Of a stretch of DNA of 64,000 nt, positions 1 to 10,147 are shown piece by piece; position 1 is the stretch's first letter; each line of letters starts with the position of its first letter. Under the pieces are notes generated by a model that worked only from the letters and a program-made list of their open reading frames with translations, had not been told where the DNA came from and did no database searches. A program made the position numbers and the translations under genes. Source of the stretch: Metarhizium brunneum (Eukaryota; Ascomycota; Sordariomycetes; Hypocreales; Clavicipitaceae); NCBI RefSeq assembly GCF_013426205.1, contig NC_089422.1:1736001-1800000 (forward strand), read 5' to 3'.

Positions 1-1123
1 CTTTATCAGCCCTGTTGGGCCTTGCTATCGGAGCCGTGATTCCAAACAACAATGGCTTTCCCACACCCAATGACCAACAAAAGCTCCAAATAGCGCAAGA
101 AGCAGGAGGCCTGCTCCCCGGTAGTCCGCCCCCTGATTCACTTGGTGCCGGCAGCATCACTGCCTTCCAGCTCATCGCCTTCAACGAGCTCTTCGAGACG
201 GCGTACTTTAGCTCACTGCTGCACAACATCACTTCTGGGGCTCCCGGATACGAGGCCGAAAATACAGACGAGTTGGCCAAGATATTCTCGACAGTACTGG
301 CGGTAAGTAAAAGCTCAAAGGCATACTAGGACTTAACATACATCTGGTAGTATAGCGCTGACAATATCTTTATCAGCAAGAGGAACAGCACGCCCTCGCG
401 GCCGTGTCTACACTCAAGGCCGCCAACGCCTTTGCACCCTCCGCTTGCCAGTATCAATTCCCCGTGTCGAACCTCAAGGATGCGGTAAATCTAGCCGAGA
501 CGTTTACGGCAGTTGTCCTAGGCGCACTTCAGGGGGCAAACGTCATATTCAGCCAGGACAAGCAGACAGGCGCCGTCCAAACGGTCTCTTCCGTCATCGG
601 CCAAGAGGGCGAGCAAAACGGCTTCTACAGAGTGTTTCTGGATAAAGTGCCTTCCGAATCGCCTTTTCTCACGACGGTCCCAGCCCCCTTTGCCTGGTCG
701 GCGCTGCAGGCCTTCGTCGTGCCCGACTCGTGCCCCTTCCCGCTGAGCAATATCAACCTCCCTATTTTCCCTGCCTTGGAGGTAAACGGGGGGGCTATTG
801 CCTCGGTCGAGCCCCGGGACCAGACGCTCTCTTTCTCCGCGGACGTGTCCGGCTCGGAAGCTGCTAAGGCTTATATTGGCCGCGACAATCTGTTTGCCAC
901 GTACACGACGGGTCAGCAGCTGCCTATCTCGGTGGCCATTACCAACGTGGAATGGTCCGGGGGCAGGATTAGTTTCCAGGCTCCGTTCCCCTTTTCGAAA
1001 TTTGTCATGCAAGGGTTCAGCCACGTGGCTCTGACGACGGGCGACACGTTTGACAGCGCGGATGCGGTGGTGCAGTCGGCGCTTGCGGCTCCGGGGCTCA
1101 TTCAAGTGAATAACCGGCTGTAA
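1..1123 (+). CDS. Rds1/LsdA family ferritin-like protein (5' end outside window)
   Basis: Partial gene. Exon 1 is open from the window edge to 302; the intron runs 303-376 (GTAAGT donor, TATCAG acceptor, phase 0); exon 2 runs 377-1123. The joined protein has a ferritin-like core: an ELFETAYFSSLLHNI helix, then EEQHALAAVSTLKAAN straight after the junction. The Glu and EExxH spacing resembles a di-iron carboxylate protein. The family includes yeast-type Rds1 stress-response proteins and the Aspergillus late-sexual-development protein LsdA, which are usually secreted or wall-associated; the signal peptide would lie upstream of this window. The C-terminal half (about 670-1120) is beta-rich and typical of these fungal proteins. 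Metal binding and function are inferred; family membership is fairly secure. Confidence 0.8.
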
Positions 1124-2849
1124 CACGTGTATGTCAGACATGAATGTTGAGGAGTATGCAGATGGATGCCCCATCTTGCAGGGCATTAGGGCATGAGGAG
1201 AATGGTGTCTAGGGAAAGTGTCGTATTCACTTTATGCAGCCAACTTGGCCGACAGCTGAAACATGGCATGCTCAATCAAGAGTTGGACCTAGACTGCCGC
1301 GTGTGCTATTCGACAACAACAGCTTATATCCTCAAAGCGCCACTCACATAAAAGCCGCACGCGTACTTTGAGAAGTAAACAGGTGTCGAGCCGTATGTGC
1401 TTTCATCCAGAGAAGGTAATCTATATGGATTTCCAGAGGCCATAACCAAAGGACAACCCAAGCACGAAGTCTTGGCTCCAAAGGGTGCTACTGCGTGATA
1501 GGTATGGACCTTGAGAGGAATTAGTACCATAAATATGGAAAAGATGGTCATATAGAAGACAGATGTAAAAGAAAGCCCGAGGGTGTGAATTAGATTTAGA
1601 TTAATATTGATACTTGTACAAATACAGCTTGGCTACCAACTAGTGACTTAAACGACAGCTATCGTCTTGTCAGTAGTGTGGTCGGCGTGTTTCTTGAGGC
1701 TAAAGGCGTATAATAAGTCCTTTCACCGCCACCACTGCGACAGACACGGTGAACTCGTGATGGCGGCGCTAAACACAAGGTCGAAATGAATGAATTGACA
1801 AATAGCTGGGCGTCTACGGAGTATTCCGTGGTAGATGGGGGAATGTCCTCAGGAGAGCTGACAGGTGATCTGATACGGGCTGCATATTAAGTCGAGTCCG
1901 GAATTGTAAATTGTACCGCTTCAGTCACCAGATGTGTTGCCTTCTGCTAAATTCTTAAAGAAAGGGCCGTCATTCCTCGGTACGGTTGATGTTTGGCCAG
2001 TGTTGAGTGGCGCATCTTGAGTTTCTGAATGCCTTGATGCGTCGAGTGGCGCGCGGTAAACTCCTGGATCCGTCTTGGATAAAATGGCGTTCGGTGCAAT
2101 TGATTGAGAAGGAGCCAGGGCTATACTGGCTGGCTTGGGAATATGGATGGTGGCGTCTGGTTATATCGGACTACTAGTATTCCTCCGTACCGTTGACCAG
2201 GTTGACGGCATAGCATCATACAATGTACTCCGCCTTTGCTGCAACATTATGGTTTTACGATGAGAGTGTTGGCTGAAATGGCTTGATGACCAGACTGCTC
2301 CGCCTTGTGATTCCGTGTCTTACTGTGCCTGTGTTGCTACTATTGTACCTGTATTACTGTACCATGTCTTACCGTGCCGTGTCGCCCCGTGGAGTTCATG
2401 TCCACCTTTCGACCTCTCTGTCACTGCCACAAGAGATACAAGAATTGACTACTATAATTGACCAAGTATATGAGAATAATATCCATTTCTTCTAAACTCG
2501 CTTTCAAAAGAGGACACAAAGGATGTGCCCAGGGCCTCAAGTAGCGTGCAAGGGGCCAGCGTTGTAATGGTTGGCTTTCCCTAGACATCCAATTTTGGAT
2601 CATAACACGGGAGAAAAAGCCCGCCATCTCCGGAAAGGATGTGTGGCTGAATCAAAAGTGATGAAAACGGTGGACGAAGCATATTCTCAGCCAGCCACCT
2701 GGCCGTCGTACTCATATATCATCTCGACGAACTCTTCTCCTCCATCCCATCCCCTCTCCTTTCGGACTTCTTTTTCTCACCCCATCGGATTCTAATTCAT
2801 TGAACAAATAAATAAATAAGATAAACAGTATAGAAATTTGTGTACAGCT
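1124..2849. other. intergenic region
   Basis: Spacer between the ferritin-like gene and the esterase. It holds the weak small ORF at 1324-1551, one exact TACGGAGTA word at 1815-1823, and an imperfect run of TACTGTACC/TGTGCCTG-like units at about 2300-2390. CT-rich DNA at 2730-2790 immediately upstream of the esterase start probably belongs to its promoter or 5' leader. Nothing else coding-like was seen. Confidence 0.6.
1324..1551 (-). CDS. possible small secreted protein, 75 aa
   Basis: A short minus-strand ORF starts at ATG 1551. Its N-terminus is hydrophobic (MTIFSIFMVLIPL) and could be a weak signal peptide ending near HAVA. The rest contains three cysteines, including a CLGC pair. A GTGAGT donor near the 3' end could lead by a short intron to another stop. 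No family was recognised and nothing nearby supports it. It may be a chance ORF in a long spacer. Confidence 0.25.
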   Translation of the reverse strand: MTIFSIFMVLIPLKVHTYHAVAPFGAKTSCLGCPLVMASGNPYRLPSLDESTYGSTPVYFSKYACGFYVSGALRI

Positions 2850-4716
2850 ATGCTGAGCAGGCTGATTACATTAGGGGCGTGTTTGTTGCCCGCTTGGGGC
2901 GCACACGCTCTTGCATCGTCGGCAGATCTTCCAGTGATAACATTACCATGGGGGAAATGGCAGGCCGAGGTTGACAAGACGGACCCCCTGGTGAGTGGAT
3001 ATGACAAGCTCCAACACTACAAGTCTGCATTCTCACTCTATTTGGTCGAAACAAGCTTTATGTTTTCCGCAATGTTCGGTTCGGTGCAGAGCCGCAGCGT
3101 TTCGGTCCGTCCGACTTCCCGACCTGGGCCAATGACTCGATACAGAGACCAGGGAGCATCAGCTGTATTTCCGTCAACATCGAGGGATTGTCAAAGCCTC
3201 CAGGAGGTCGCGTCCCTCTCAAGGATCCGGAAAGCTTCGAGGTTCCGCAAGACGAGGACTGCCTCTTCCTCGACATCTACGTTCCTGTGCGTGCCTTTGA
3301 GCCGAATGCTAGGAAGCTATCGGTTATTGTTTGGATATATGGCGGCGCTTTTGCCCTCGGTAGCAAGAATGACGGTGAGATCCTGTACACGGGACGACCC
3401 ATCATCAAGGCCTCCAACTACAATACCATTTTTATCACGGGCAACTACCGCACCGGCGCCTTTGGCTTTCTTGCCGGCGACTACATGCAGAAGGCTGGGC
3501 TTCCTAACGCTGGCCTGTACGACCAAGCATTGCTGTTCAAGTGGGTGAGCAAGTATGTCGAGCAAGTCGGGGGCGACAAGGAGAAGGTCAGCGCCTGGGG
3601 AGAGTCTGCCGGAGCTGGCTCGATCCTTCACCACCTCATCAGACAGGATGGTAAAATAGACCCCGGCTTCCAGACCTACTATGCCATGAGCCCTGCTTAT
3701 GAAATGTCGTGGGATAACGCCCCTGATGGCAGACTCGACACTTACTACCGAATGTATTCCAAGTTTGCCGACTGTGGCGACAAGTATGATATCGACTGCC
3801 TGAGGAGAGCTGACCGGACCAAGCTGGTAAAGGCCAACCAGGAGCTCTTTGATACCGTTCGGCAGACGGGCCTGTTTCCCGTTGGTCCGGCTGTGGATGG
3901 TGAATGGATTCGAACGATTCCTTCCATACTGCTCTCTGAAGGTAACTTGATACATTGTTTGAACTCCCCGATATAAGAACATGCTTGCTAACTGCAACAG
4001 GCAAATCCTGGCCCGGCATCGAGTCTGGCATCATTTCACATTGTTCAAATGAGTCGGCTAACTTCAACCCCAAGGGCGTCAATAACGAGGGCGACTTTGA
4101 CAAGTTCCTCGAAACGTTCCTCCCGGGGAGTCCCCTGGCTCCCCAGCGACTCGAGATCAAGGACTTCTACGACTGCCCCCGAACCCATGGCGGCAACTTC
4201 TCCGCATGTCTCGAGACGGTCATCCGAGACGCAGTCTTCACCTGCAATACACGATACATGTTCGAGGCGTATCCCGACAAGTCATACATGATGGAGTACG
4301 CCTTTGCGAGTCGGGAATCTGGCTTCCACGGCGTCGACCTAATTCCGCTCTTCACCAAGAACGTAGCCGAAGCAAAGGAGTTTCTCGAAAAGATGAATAT
4401 TGCCCCGTTCTGGGCTGGCATCTACGCCGACGCTCTGCACAAAACCATCTCCCCCAAGTTCACCAAGTACCTGGCCTCGTTTGCCGTCAGCGGCGACCCC
4501 AACGGCGCAGGATTAAGGCCGCTGTGGCCGATGGCCAGAGACACGGAGCAAGGCGTCTTGGACGATGTCATGCAAGTGAGGGAGATTTTGGCTCTGCAAA
4601 AGTTTCGACTCGGCAAGGACGACCAGAATAAAAAGGACAGCTGTGATTTATGGCTCAAGATTGCCCACGAGGTTAGACACAAGCCAGAGGGTGCCCTTGG
4701 CCAGGAGGAGCTTTAA
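2850..4716 (+). CDS. secreted type-B carboxylesterase/lipase
   Basis: Three exons: 2850-2990, 3056-3941, 4001-4716 (580 aa). All phases join cleanly (0, then 1). The protein begins with a signal peptide (MLSRLITLGACLLPAWGAHALA), so it is probably secreted. It has the alpha/beta-hydrolase type-B layout: an NVRFG strand, the EDCLFLDIYVP block, IYGGAF as oxyanion region, the nucleophile elbow GESAGAG with Ser at about 231, and FHGVDLIP with the likely catalytic His at about 452. Length is normal for fungal cholinesterase-like esterases, which hydrolyse carboxylic esters or lipids outside the cell. The substrate cannot be told from sequence. The first ATG of the open frame is at 2850; the frame itself opens a few codons earlier at a TTG. 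Confidence 0.88.
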
Positions 4717-7336
4717 ACATGTGTGACTGGTCATAAACTAGGTTTCAGGATACGTCCCGATGCACTTGCTACGTAAGAGTAGGCTGTGCAGACATCAAAT
4801 TGACTGGAGGGTGTCCTAAAGAGCTCATGGTATCCCCTGCGTGCCAAACATCGCATTAAGATGCTTAGTTCAATGTTGTCTTTGCTTGTACTTCAAGTCG
4901 TTTTTCCACAAAGACAAATCTAATCGATGTTGGCCCAGTAAAATCTAGTCTTTGACACTACTGAGTGTTTATATGGTAAACACGTGGTTCCACCGATTAT
5001 CTCATGTGAATTACAGCCCTTTTAGGTTCTTATATCAATCAAGCCCAGTTTGACACTAGTTAACCCAGCCATCACGAATGGTTGACCGACATGTGGTCTC
5101 TGTGCTGAGAGTATAATGGCGCAACATCACCTTATTAGTCTCCGATCTATTCTCTTCATTCGCTTTTGTTCCTGCGGAAGAAGCGTAGGGTTATTTTGAA
5201 TCAGAAACAAATAGCACAGACTTTTTCACCCCATATTTCCTCGCCTTTGAAGGCTCTCCTAACGTGCAAGTACACCCTCGTGTACCTGAGCTGTGAATAT
5301 CAGGTAAGCAATCCATAGCCAATAGGGATCCTAAACTTTCTTCAGCTTGCTCAATACCGCTTGGTCCTTGTGTGCTTGAGCATTGTGCTGAAGTCACAGT
5401 ACCGTCATCAATGACGTACACGCATGCTTACAAAGCGTCCCACAAGAAAAGCTTGACTGTTGATAAAGTCAATGCAATTTCCTGTAAACAACTGCTTACA
5501 ATCTTATTCTTCCGGATGTGTAATAGAGAAGTCTCTTGAAAGGATGAACAGAACACTATCATGTTTTCTGCGGCACCGGGGAGGAGAAAGATGTCTCCTG
5601 ATTCTAAAACGGAAGACACCAAGATTAAGGATCGTGACGTGAGCGACGATGATGCTCAACCGATAGACCCCGAATTTTTGTTTGGTCCATTGCCATCAAG
5701 CTCTTTTGATGAGACTGAGTGAAAATCGGCAGTCAAAAAGCCGACGACGACCAGCACCATGACAGATGACGCCGAGGGCGAAGATGAAGAGCGGAAAATG
5801 GAACAGTCCGAGGAGTAAATTTGCAAAGAAGCGCCGGGACGGTGAAAGCGTCTCATAGACGACATGTAGTCAATAGACAGGCTCTTTTTGCTTCATGGCT
5901 CTATGCCCGAACCTGACTACCATGGTGACACGATGCAACAGTAGTAGGGTTAGGGTCAACAGAGTCGGATACAAGACATCCGGAATTGTCAGGTTTGTCT
6001 GCCCAGAGCGCATTGTAGTAATCGGATGAATCACTCAAGTTAGCTCATTAGCGGGCGACCAGTTGACATTTTCTTTGCCTTTGCGTGATGATGTCGCGAT
6101 AAAAGGCCACTGGGGAAGGATCATATTGATGGCTTTGGAACCAGACCTTCCACTGCTTATGCCTCAAATCTTTCTGCTCTATGCCGTCATTCTGCATCAA
6201 CCCGGAAGCTTCCACCCCTCGTTCCGCCATTGCTTGTTTCGTCTGTGCTACGAACTAACCGTCATGCCAGGAATGTTTGCAGGAAGAAGGAAAAGTTTGC
6301 ACACCATCCTGGCCAGTCCAAATCACGTACATACTGGCTGGTAGAAAGCTGTGGCCACTACCGGATCATTCCGTCCGTCTACTCTCCCTGTGCGCCTGCA
6401 GTGAAACATTGCCCAGAACAAAAAACTTGCTTCGCTGCCACGAGGCGTATGATTGTCGATGCTGTCAGGGGCGATGGCAGGGTATGGACGATTACAATGT
6501 GGTGACAAGTCAACCCAATCTCTAGTGCATGAGCTATCTCTAGATGAGGGAAGATCTATTTCTCACCCCTAAATCAGCATATTTAATACCAGGCAGCAAG
6601 GAAGATGCGTATGGCAAAAATGTCGTCATCTACCATAGACCAGTAGAGCTGTGTTGGTTGGATGCTTTTCAAAATTCGGTGAGAAGTGGATAGTAAGCAA
6701 AACTAAGACCCGGTCGCGGCTCGTGATGGAAATCTATACCACATTCCCTCACAAGGTCCTGCATTGACTCGGTGAATCATGGACAGTGGCCCAGGCGTCC
6801 CATCTGTTCTTGTACACGTGTAGTATTCCCACGGCAACCAATGTATCCCCTTGACAGATATTAAAACTTGCGTCTTTTATTCGCTGTGCTTTTGGAGAAA
6901 TAGTCCTCATGACGTCCACTTGTCCTAGCTTTGAACATCCGGTGATTATCATGATACGTCAGAGCAGTCGCCTATGGCAGAGGAAAGATTCCACGCCACA
7001 TCGGAGAAGGAAATGGTCTGGCTTTGGACCAATCAAGCGGACCATTCCCACACAACCGTCAAACGAGATAATCAGCTCGGGTTGGACGATGCTTGCCGCC
7101 ACTTGTTTTGCAACATCACACAGCAAACGCGAAAATGCCCGGCGCAACAGTGACGTCACGACCGCCAACGCCCTGGAGCATTCGATGGTATAAGTGGCGT
7201 TGCGAAGCCATTCAGATTATTGTTCGACGTTGTGTAGGGCAACACAGGCTTCCATCCCTCCCTTGTTCGCGGCGGTCAAACAACCTGACTTCATAACTTC
7301 AAGGGCTGCTGTGCGCTTGCACGGACACACGACAAC
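4717..7336. other. long intergenic region
   Basis: 2.6 kb with no convincing gene. It contains a short acidic ORF with an internal TGA (5561-5818, listed separately) and a two-unit telomere-like word TAGGGTTAGGGT at 5945-5956. The last few hundred bases are presumably the promoter and 5' leader of the GT20 gene. Other ORFs of 60-95 codons have no recognisable sequence. Confidence 0.6.
5561..5818 (+). pseudogene. acidic short ORF interrupted by TGA
   Basis: ATG at 5561 opens a frame that reads to TGA at 5720-5722 and then continues in the same frame to TAA at 5816-5818. The first part ends ...PSSSFDETE and the second reads KSAVKKPTTTSTMTDDAEGE and then a Glu-rich tail. Composition is continuous across the stop (charged, Asp/Glu/Ser/Thr-rich, tail-like), which suggests one peptide broken by a nonsense change such as CGA to TGA. 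No family was recognised. It could also be chance. Confidence 0.25.
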
Positions 7337-9378
7337 ATGGTAAGTCGTCCAACTGCCGACATATACACAATACCAGTCATGTCTTGCCCTTTGACTCATC
7401 GGCGTTTAGGGGTTACCAGGGCCAAAAGGTGCGAGTCAAAGCGAAACTCACTTGCCACCTCATGACCGTCCATCTGTCGTGTCGGTTCCTGTCACGCCTG
7501 GCATAGGCAGAGAGTCGTACGACCAAGACTATTTCGAGAGGAACGCCCTGCAGTCACCAAGCACGACTCCAGGCACTGATTCCAAGGTGGCGCAATCTCC
7601 TACTATTTCTCGTAAAGATGCAAGGCCTGGCTCCTCCTCTGAGCGACGGAGACGACCGAAACAAAACTCAACATTGGATGGAAACATTATATCTGTCACA
7701 TTCACAGTCCCGCATGTCTTGGAATATCGCCAAGATTCAGACTGGGTACGCTTCCCCAACCCGCAGCACATCTTCGTTGACATCGATAGCTAATGTAGAC
7801 CACGTAAAGGAATTGCGGCGCTGCTACAACCGCTCAGCATTGTTGGACGCGCTTCACCATCTCTCTGATAATGGTCCTCACAACCACACTGTCGTGGCGT
7901 GGACGGGCGAGATTCGCCAGGCAGCCGACAGCAATGACGATGCCGTGTCTGACGACAATCTGCCCATAACTCCTTCGTCTACATCTATTTCTCTAGGGGG
8001 TAATGCGCGGATGCAAATACCCCCCTCGAAAAACGTTTTTGTCACGCGCGCCGACCAGCTTCGGCTTGAGCAACAGCTACACGAAGATGACATCTCCATC
8101 GTGCCCGTCTGGCTTGCAGACGAAAACGACATGACCACGGAAGGCATACGATTGCATGACCAATCGAGATGGAGACGGTATGCGGAACACGATCTATGTG
8201 CTTTGCTTCATTATCGACAGCATCCACCTAGCGAGCCGTACTCCGAAGGAGGGAGATGGGCGGATTATTGCCAAATGAACCAACGATTTGCGCAGAGGGT
8301 TATCGAGACCTACCAGCCCGAGGACACTGTCATCATTCATGACTATTACCTGATGCTTCTACCTCTGCTCCTGCGCGAGCGATGTCCCGATATAAGCGTC
8401 GCCTTCTACCTCCACACGCCTTTTCCTTCCAGCGAGTTAATACGGTGCCTTGGCAGACGGCAAAGCATTCTCAACGGCATCCTTGGTTCCGACCTCGTTG
8501 TATTCCAGTCCTTCCACTACGCCCAGCACTTTGCAAACACGTGCGCCAGAATTCTCGGCCTGGAAGCCACCAGCCGAGCTGTCCAAACGGCAACGAGGCG
8601 TGTGCGAATCGAAGTGATTCCAATGGGAATCAGCATCGCCACCGTCCACGCGCTTGCGTGGAAGGCCACCGCCATAGAAAAGTGCGCCCTGCTCAAACAG
8701 CAGCACGGCGGCAAGAAGATCATAGTCGCGTACGACCCCAAAGACCGACTGGGTGGCGTGGACAAGAAGTTGCTCGCCTTTGATCGCTTTCTCACCAAGT
8801 ACCCCGAGTATCGAAACCGCGTCATCCTCATACAAGTCATGAGCCCGACTACAATGGAGGCCGACGATGCCCAAGAGGCCGACTACGCCACGGGCGTCGG
8901 GGAGCTCGTCGCCGAAGTCAACCGCAAGTATGGCTCGCTGGATTACATGCCCATCCAGCTGCAATCCCAGAATCTTAGCGTCGACGAATACTTTGCCCTG
9001 CTGCGGTCGGGGGACGTCGCGCTCTTCACGAGCGTTCGCGACGGCATGAGCACGACGAGCTTGGAGTACGTCGTGTGTCAGCGCGACGGTCATGGCCCGA
9101 TTATTATATCCGAGTTTAGCGGGACGGCGAGCAGCCTGAAGGAGGCTATTCACATTAATCCCTGGGATACGGATGGCGTCGCGGACCAGATTTACCGGGC
9201 GTTGAATATGGAGGAGGAGGAGCGGCGAGATATCCACGCGGCGGTGTATAGGCGTGTTGCGGAGCGTGATGTGCGGCACTGGGCGACGACTTTGCTGCGC
9301 CGTTTGAAAAGGGCTGTTGGGGCCCGCGACTCGAGGTATTTTGGGGCCAATGGTCTTGCTGATATTGGTGAGAAATAG
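7337..9378 (+). CDS. trehalose-6-phosphate synthase-like GT20 protein, probably non-catalytic
   Basis: Exons 7337-7339 (just the ATG), 7410-7745 and 7810-9378; 635 aa. The ATG is followed directly by GTAAGT, and exon 2 resumes in frame (MGLPGPKG). Residues 1-85 are disordered and Ser/Pro-rich; the GT20 fold follows (IISVTFTVPHVLEYR, HDYYLMLLP at about 290, YLHTPFPSSE, VIPMGI, VRDGM with Asp at about 524 and Glu at about 532). There is no trehalose-phosphatase domain. In active enzymes the phosphate-binding loop is DRLDYxKG; here it reads DRLGGVDKKL (residues 425-434), a three-residue deletion with Gly in place of the essential Lys. That favours a regulatory subunit-like or otherwise altered paralogue rather than the main Tps1. 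Fungi carry such non-catalytic partners in the trehalose synthase complex. Confidence 0.85.
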
Positions 9379-9791
9379 ATTCGCAGACGAGTGTGTACGA
9401 GTAGTTCGCCTATTGTAGTTGAGGGTTTATGAATGTATGGAGAGGCTGGTTGGATGAACACATTGGAATACTACTGGACGTTAAATCGAGGACGAGGAGC
9501 TCATAGTAGGGGCACTATCCGCTGATAATATGTATTTGACTATTTTCGGGCTACGAGGGTGACCCAGTCAAGTAGTTCCAGGGGGTATGTAGCATTTTAT
9601 AACATGTCAATTATCGCTCGAAATGTATGCCAAAAGCCTCCTCTCGAGAAGCTTTGTCCAAAATTCTTTGGATTTAGCTACGACACAGCTCATTGCCAAT
9701 TACTGATTGGTTCTTGAAAATTACTATAAATGCATCCCAAACGATAGGGTTGCGAATGTATTGGCTAAACGTTCTGTTCTATGGAATAGAC

Positions 9792-10147
9792 TTAGACACA
9801 GTAAGGAGAGCCATTGATAGTCGTGCAAGAGTTGTCCCTCTGCTGGCAGTAGTTATTGGTAATGCACTGCATACTATTAGCAATTTTCTTGGCCGAGATA
9901 CTTGCTGTACACGTCACTTACGCGTCCACCCGCGTCACCGATGGCAATGGCACAACTACTACACAGATGGTTGCCATGCTGGTCGTTGACACTGGCACAT
10001 TGCTGTTTTCCTAAATAGAAAGGAGGACGTTAGCAGAAATCTTCAGCACATGCCCTGCGTCTGGTCTCGTTTACCGGGAGTGCAGCCCTGGGCTACCGAA
10101 GAGAAGACGGCAGCGGCAACAACTGTAGCAAGAACGGAGAACTGCAT
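9792..10147 (-). CDS. small secreted cysteine-rich protein, 78 aa
   Basis: Reconstructed by hand from three short exons on the minus strand: 10147-10075, 10010-9922 and 9866-9792. Introns are 64 and 55 bp with GTAAAC and GTAAGT donors, a GCTAAT branch and TTTAG/ATGCAG acceptors; phases 1 and 0 match. The product starts with a clear signal peptide (MQFSVLATVVAAAVFSSVAQG). The mature part has eight cysteines, beginning CTPGKQQC, with a CSSC pair in the middle and four more Cys in the last 24 residues. Spacing suits four disulphides. The family is not named with certainty; small Cys-rich secreted proteins of this type act as effectors, antimicrobial peptides or surface proteins. It stands alone in a 3.4-kb spacer. 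The gene model is well supported by splice signals; function is unknown. Confidence 0.75.

Noticed and set aside
518..1186. 222-codon minus-strand ORF opposite the ferritin-like gene
   Set aside because: Arg/Gly-rich shadow of the real coding strand; no domain, no splice signals, and the plus-strand protein is conserved.
8437..9279. 280-codon minus-strand ORF inside the GT20 gene
   Set aside because: Antisense shadow caused by codon bias; the plus strand encodes clear GT20 motifs over the same bases.
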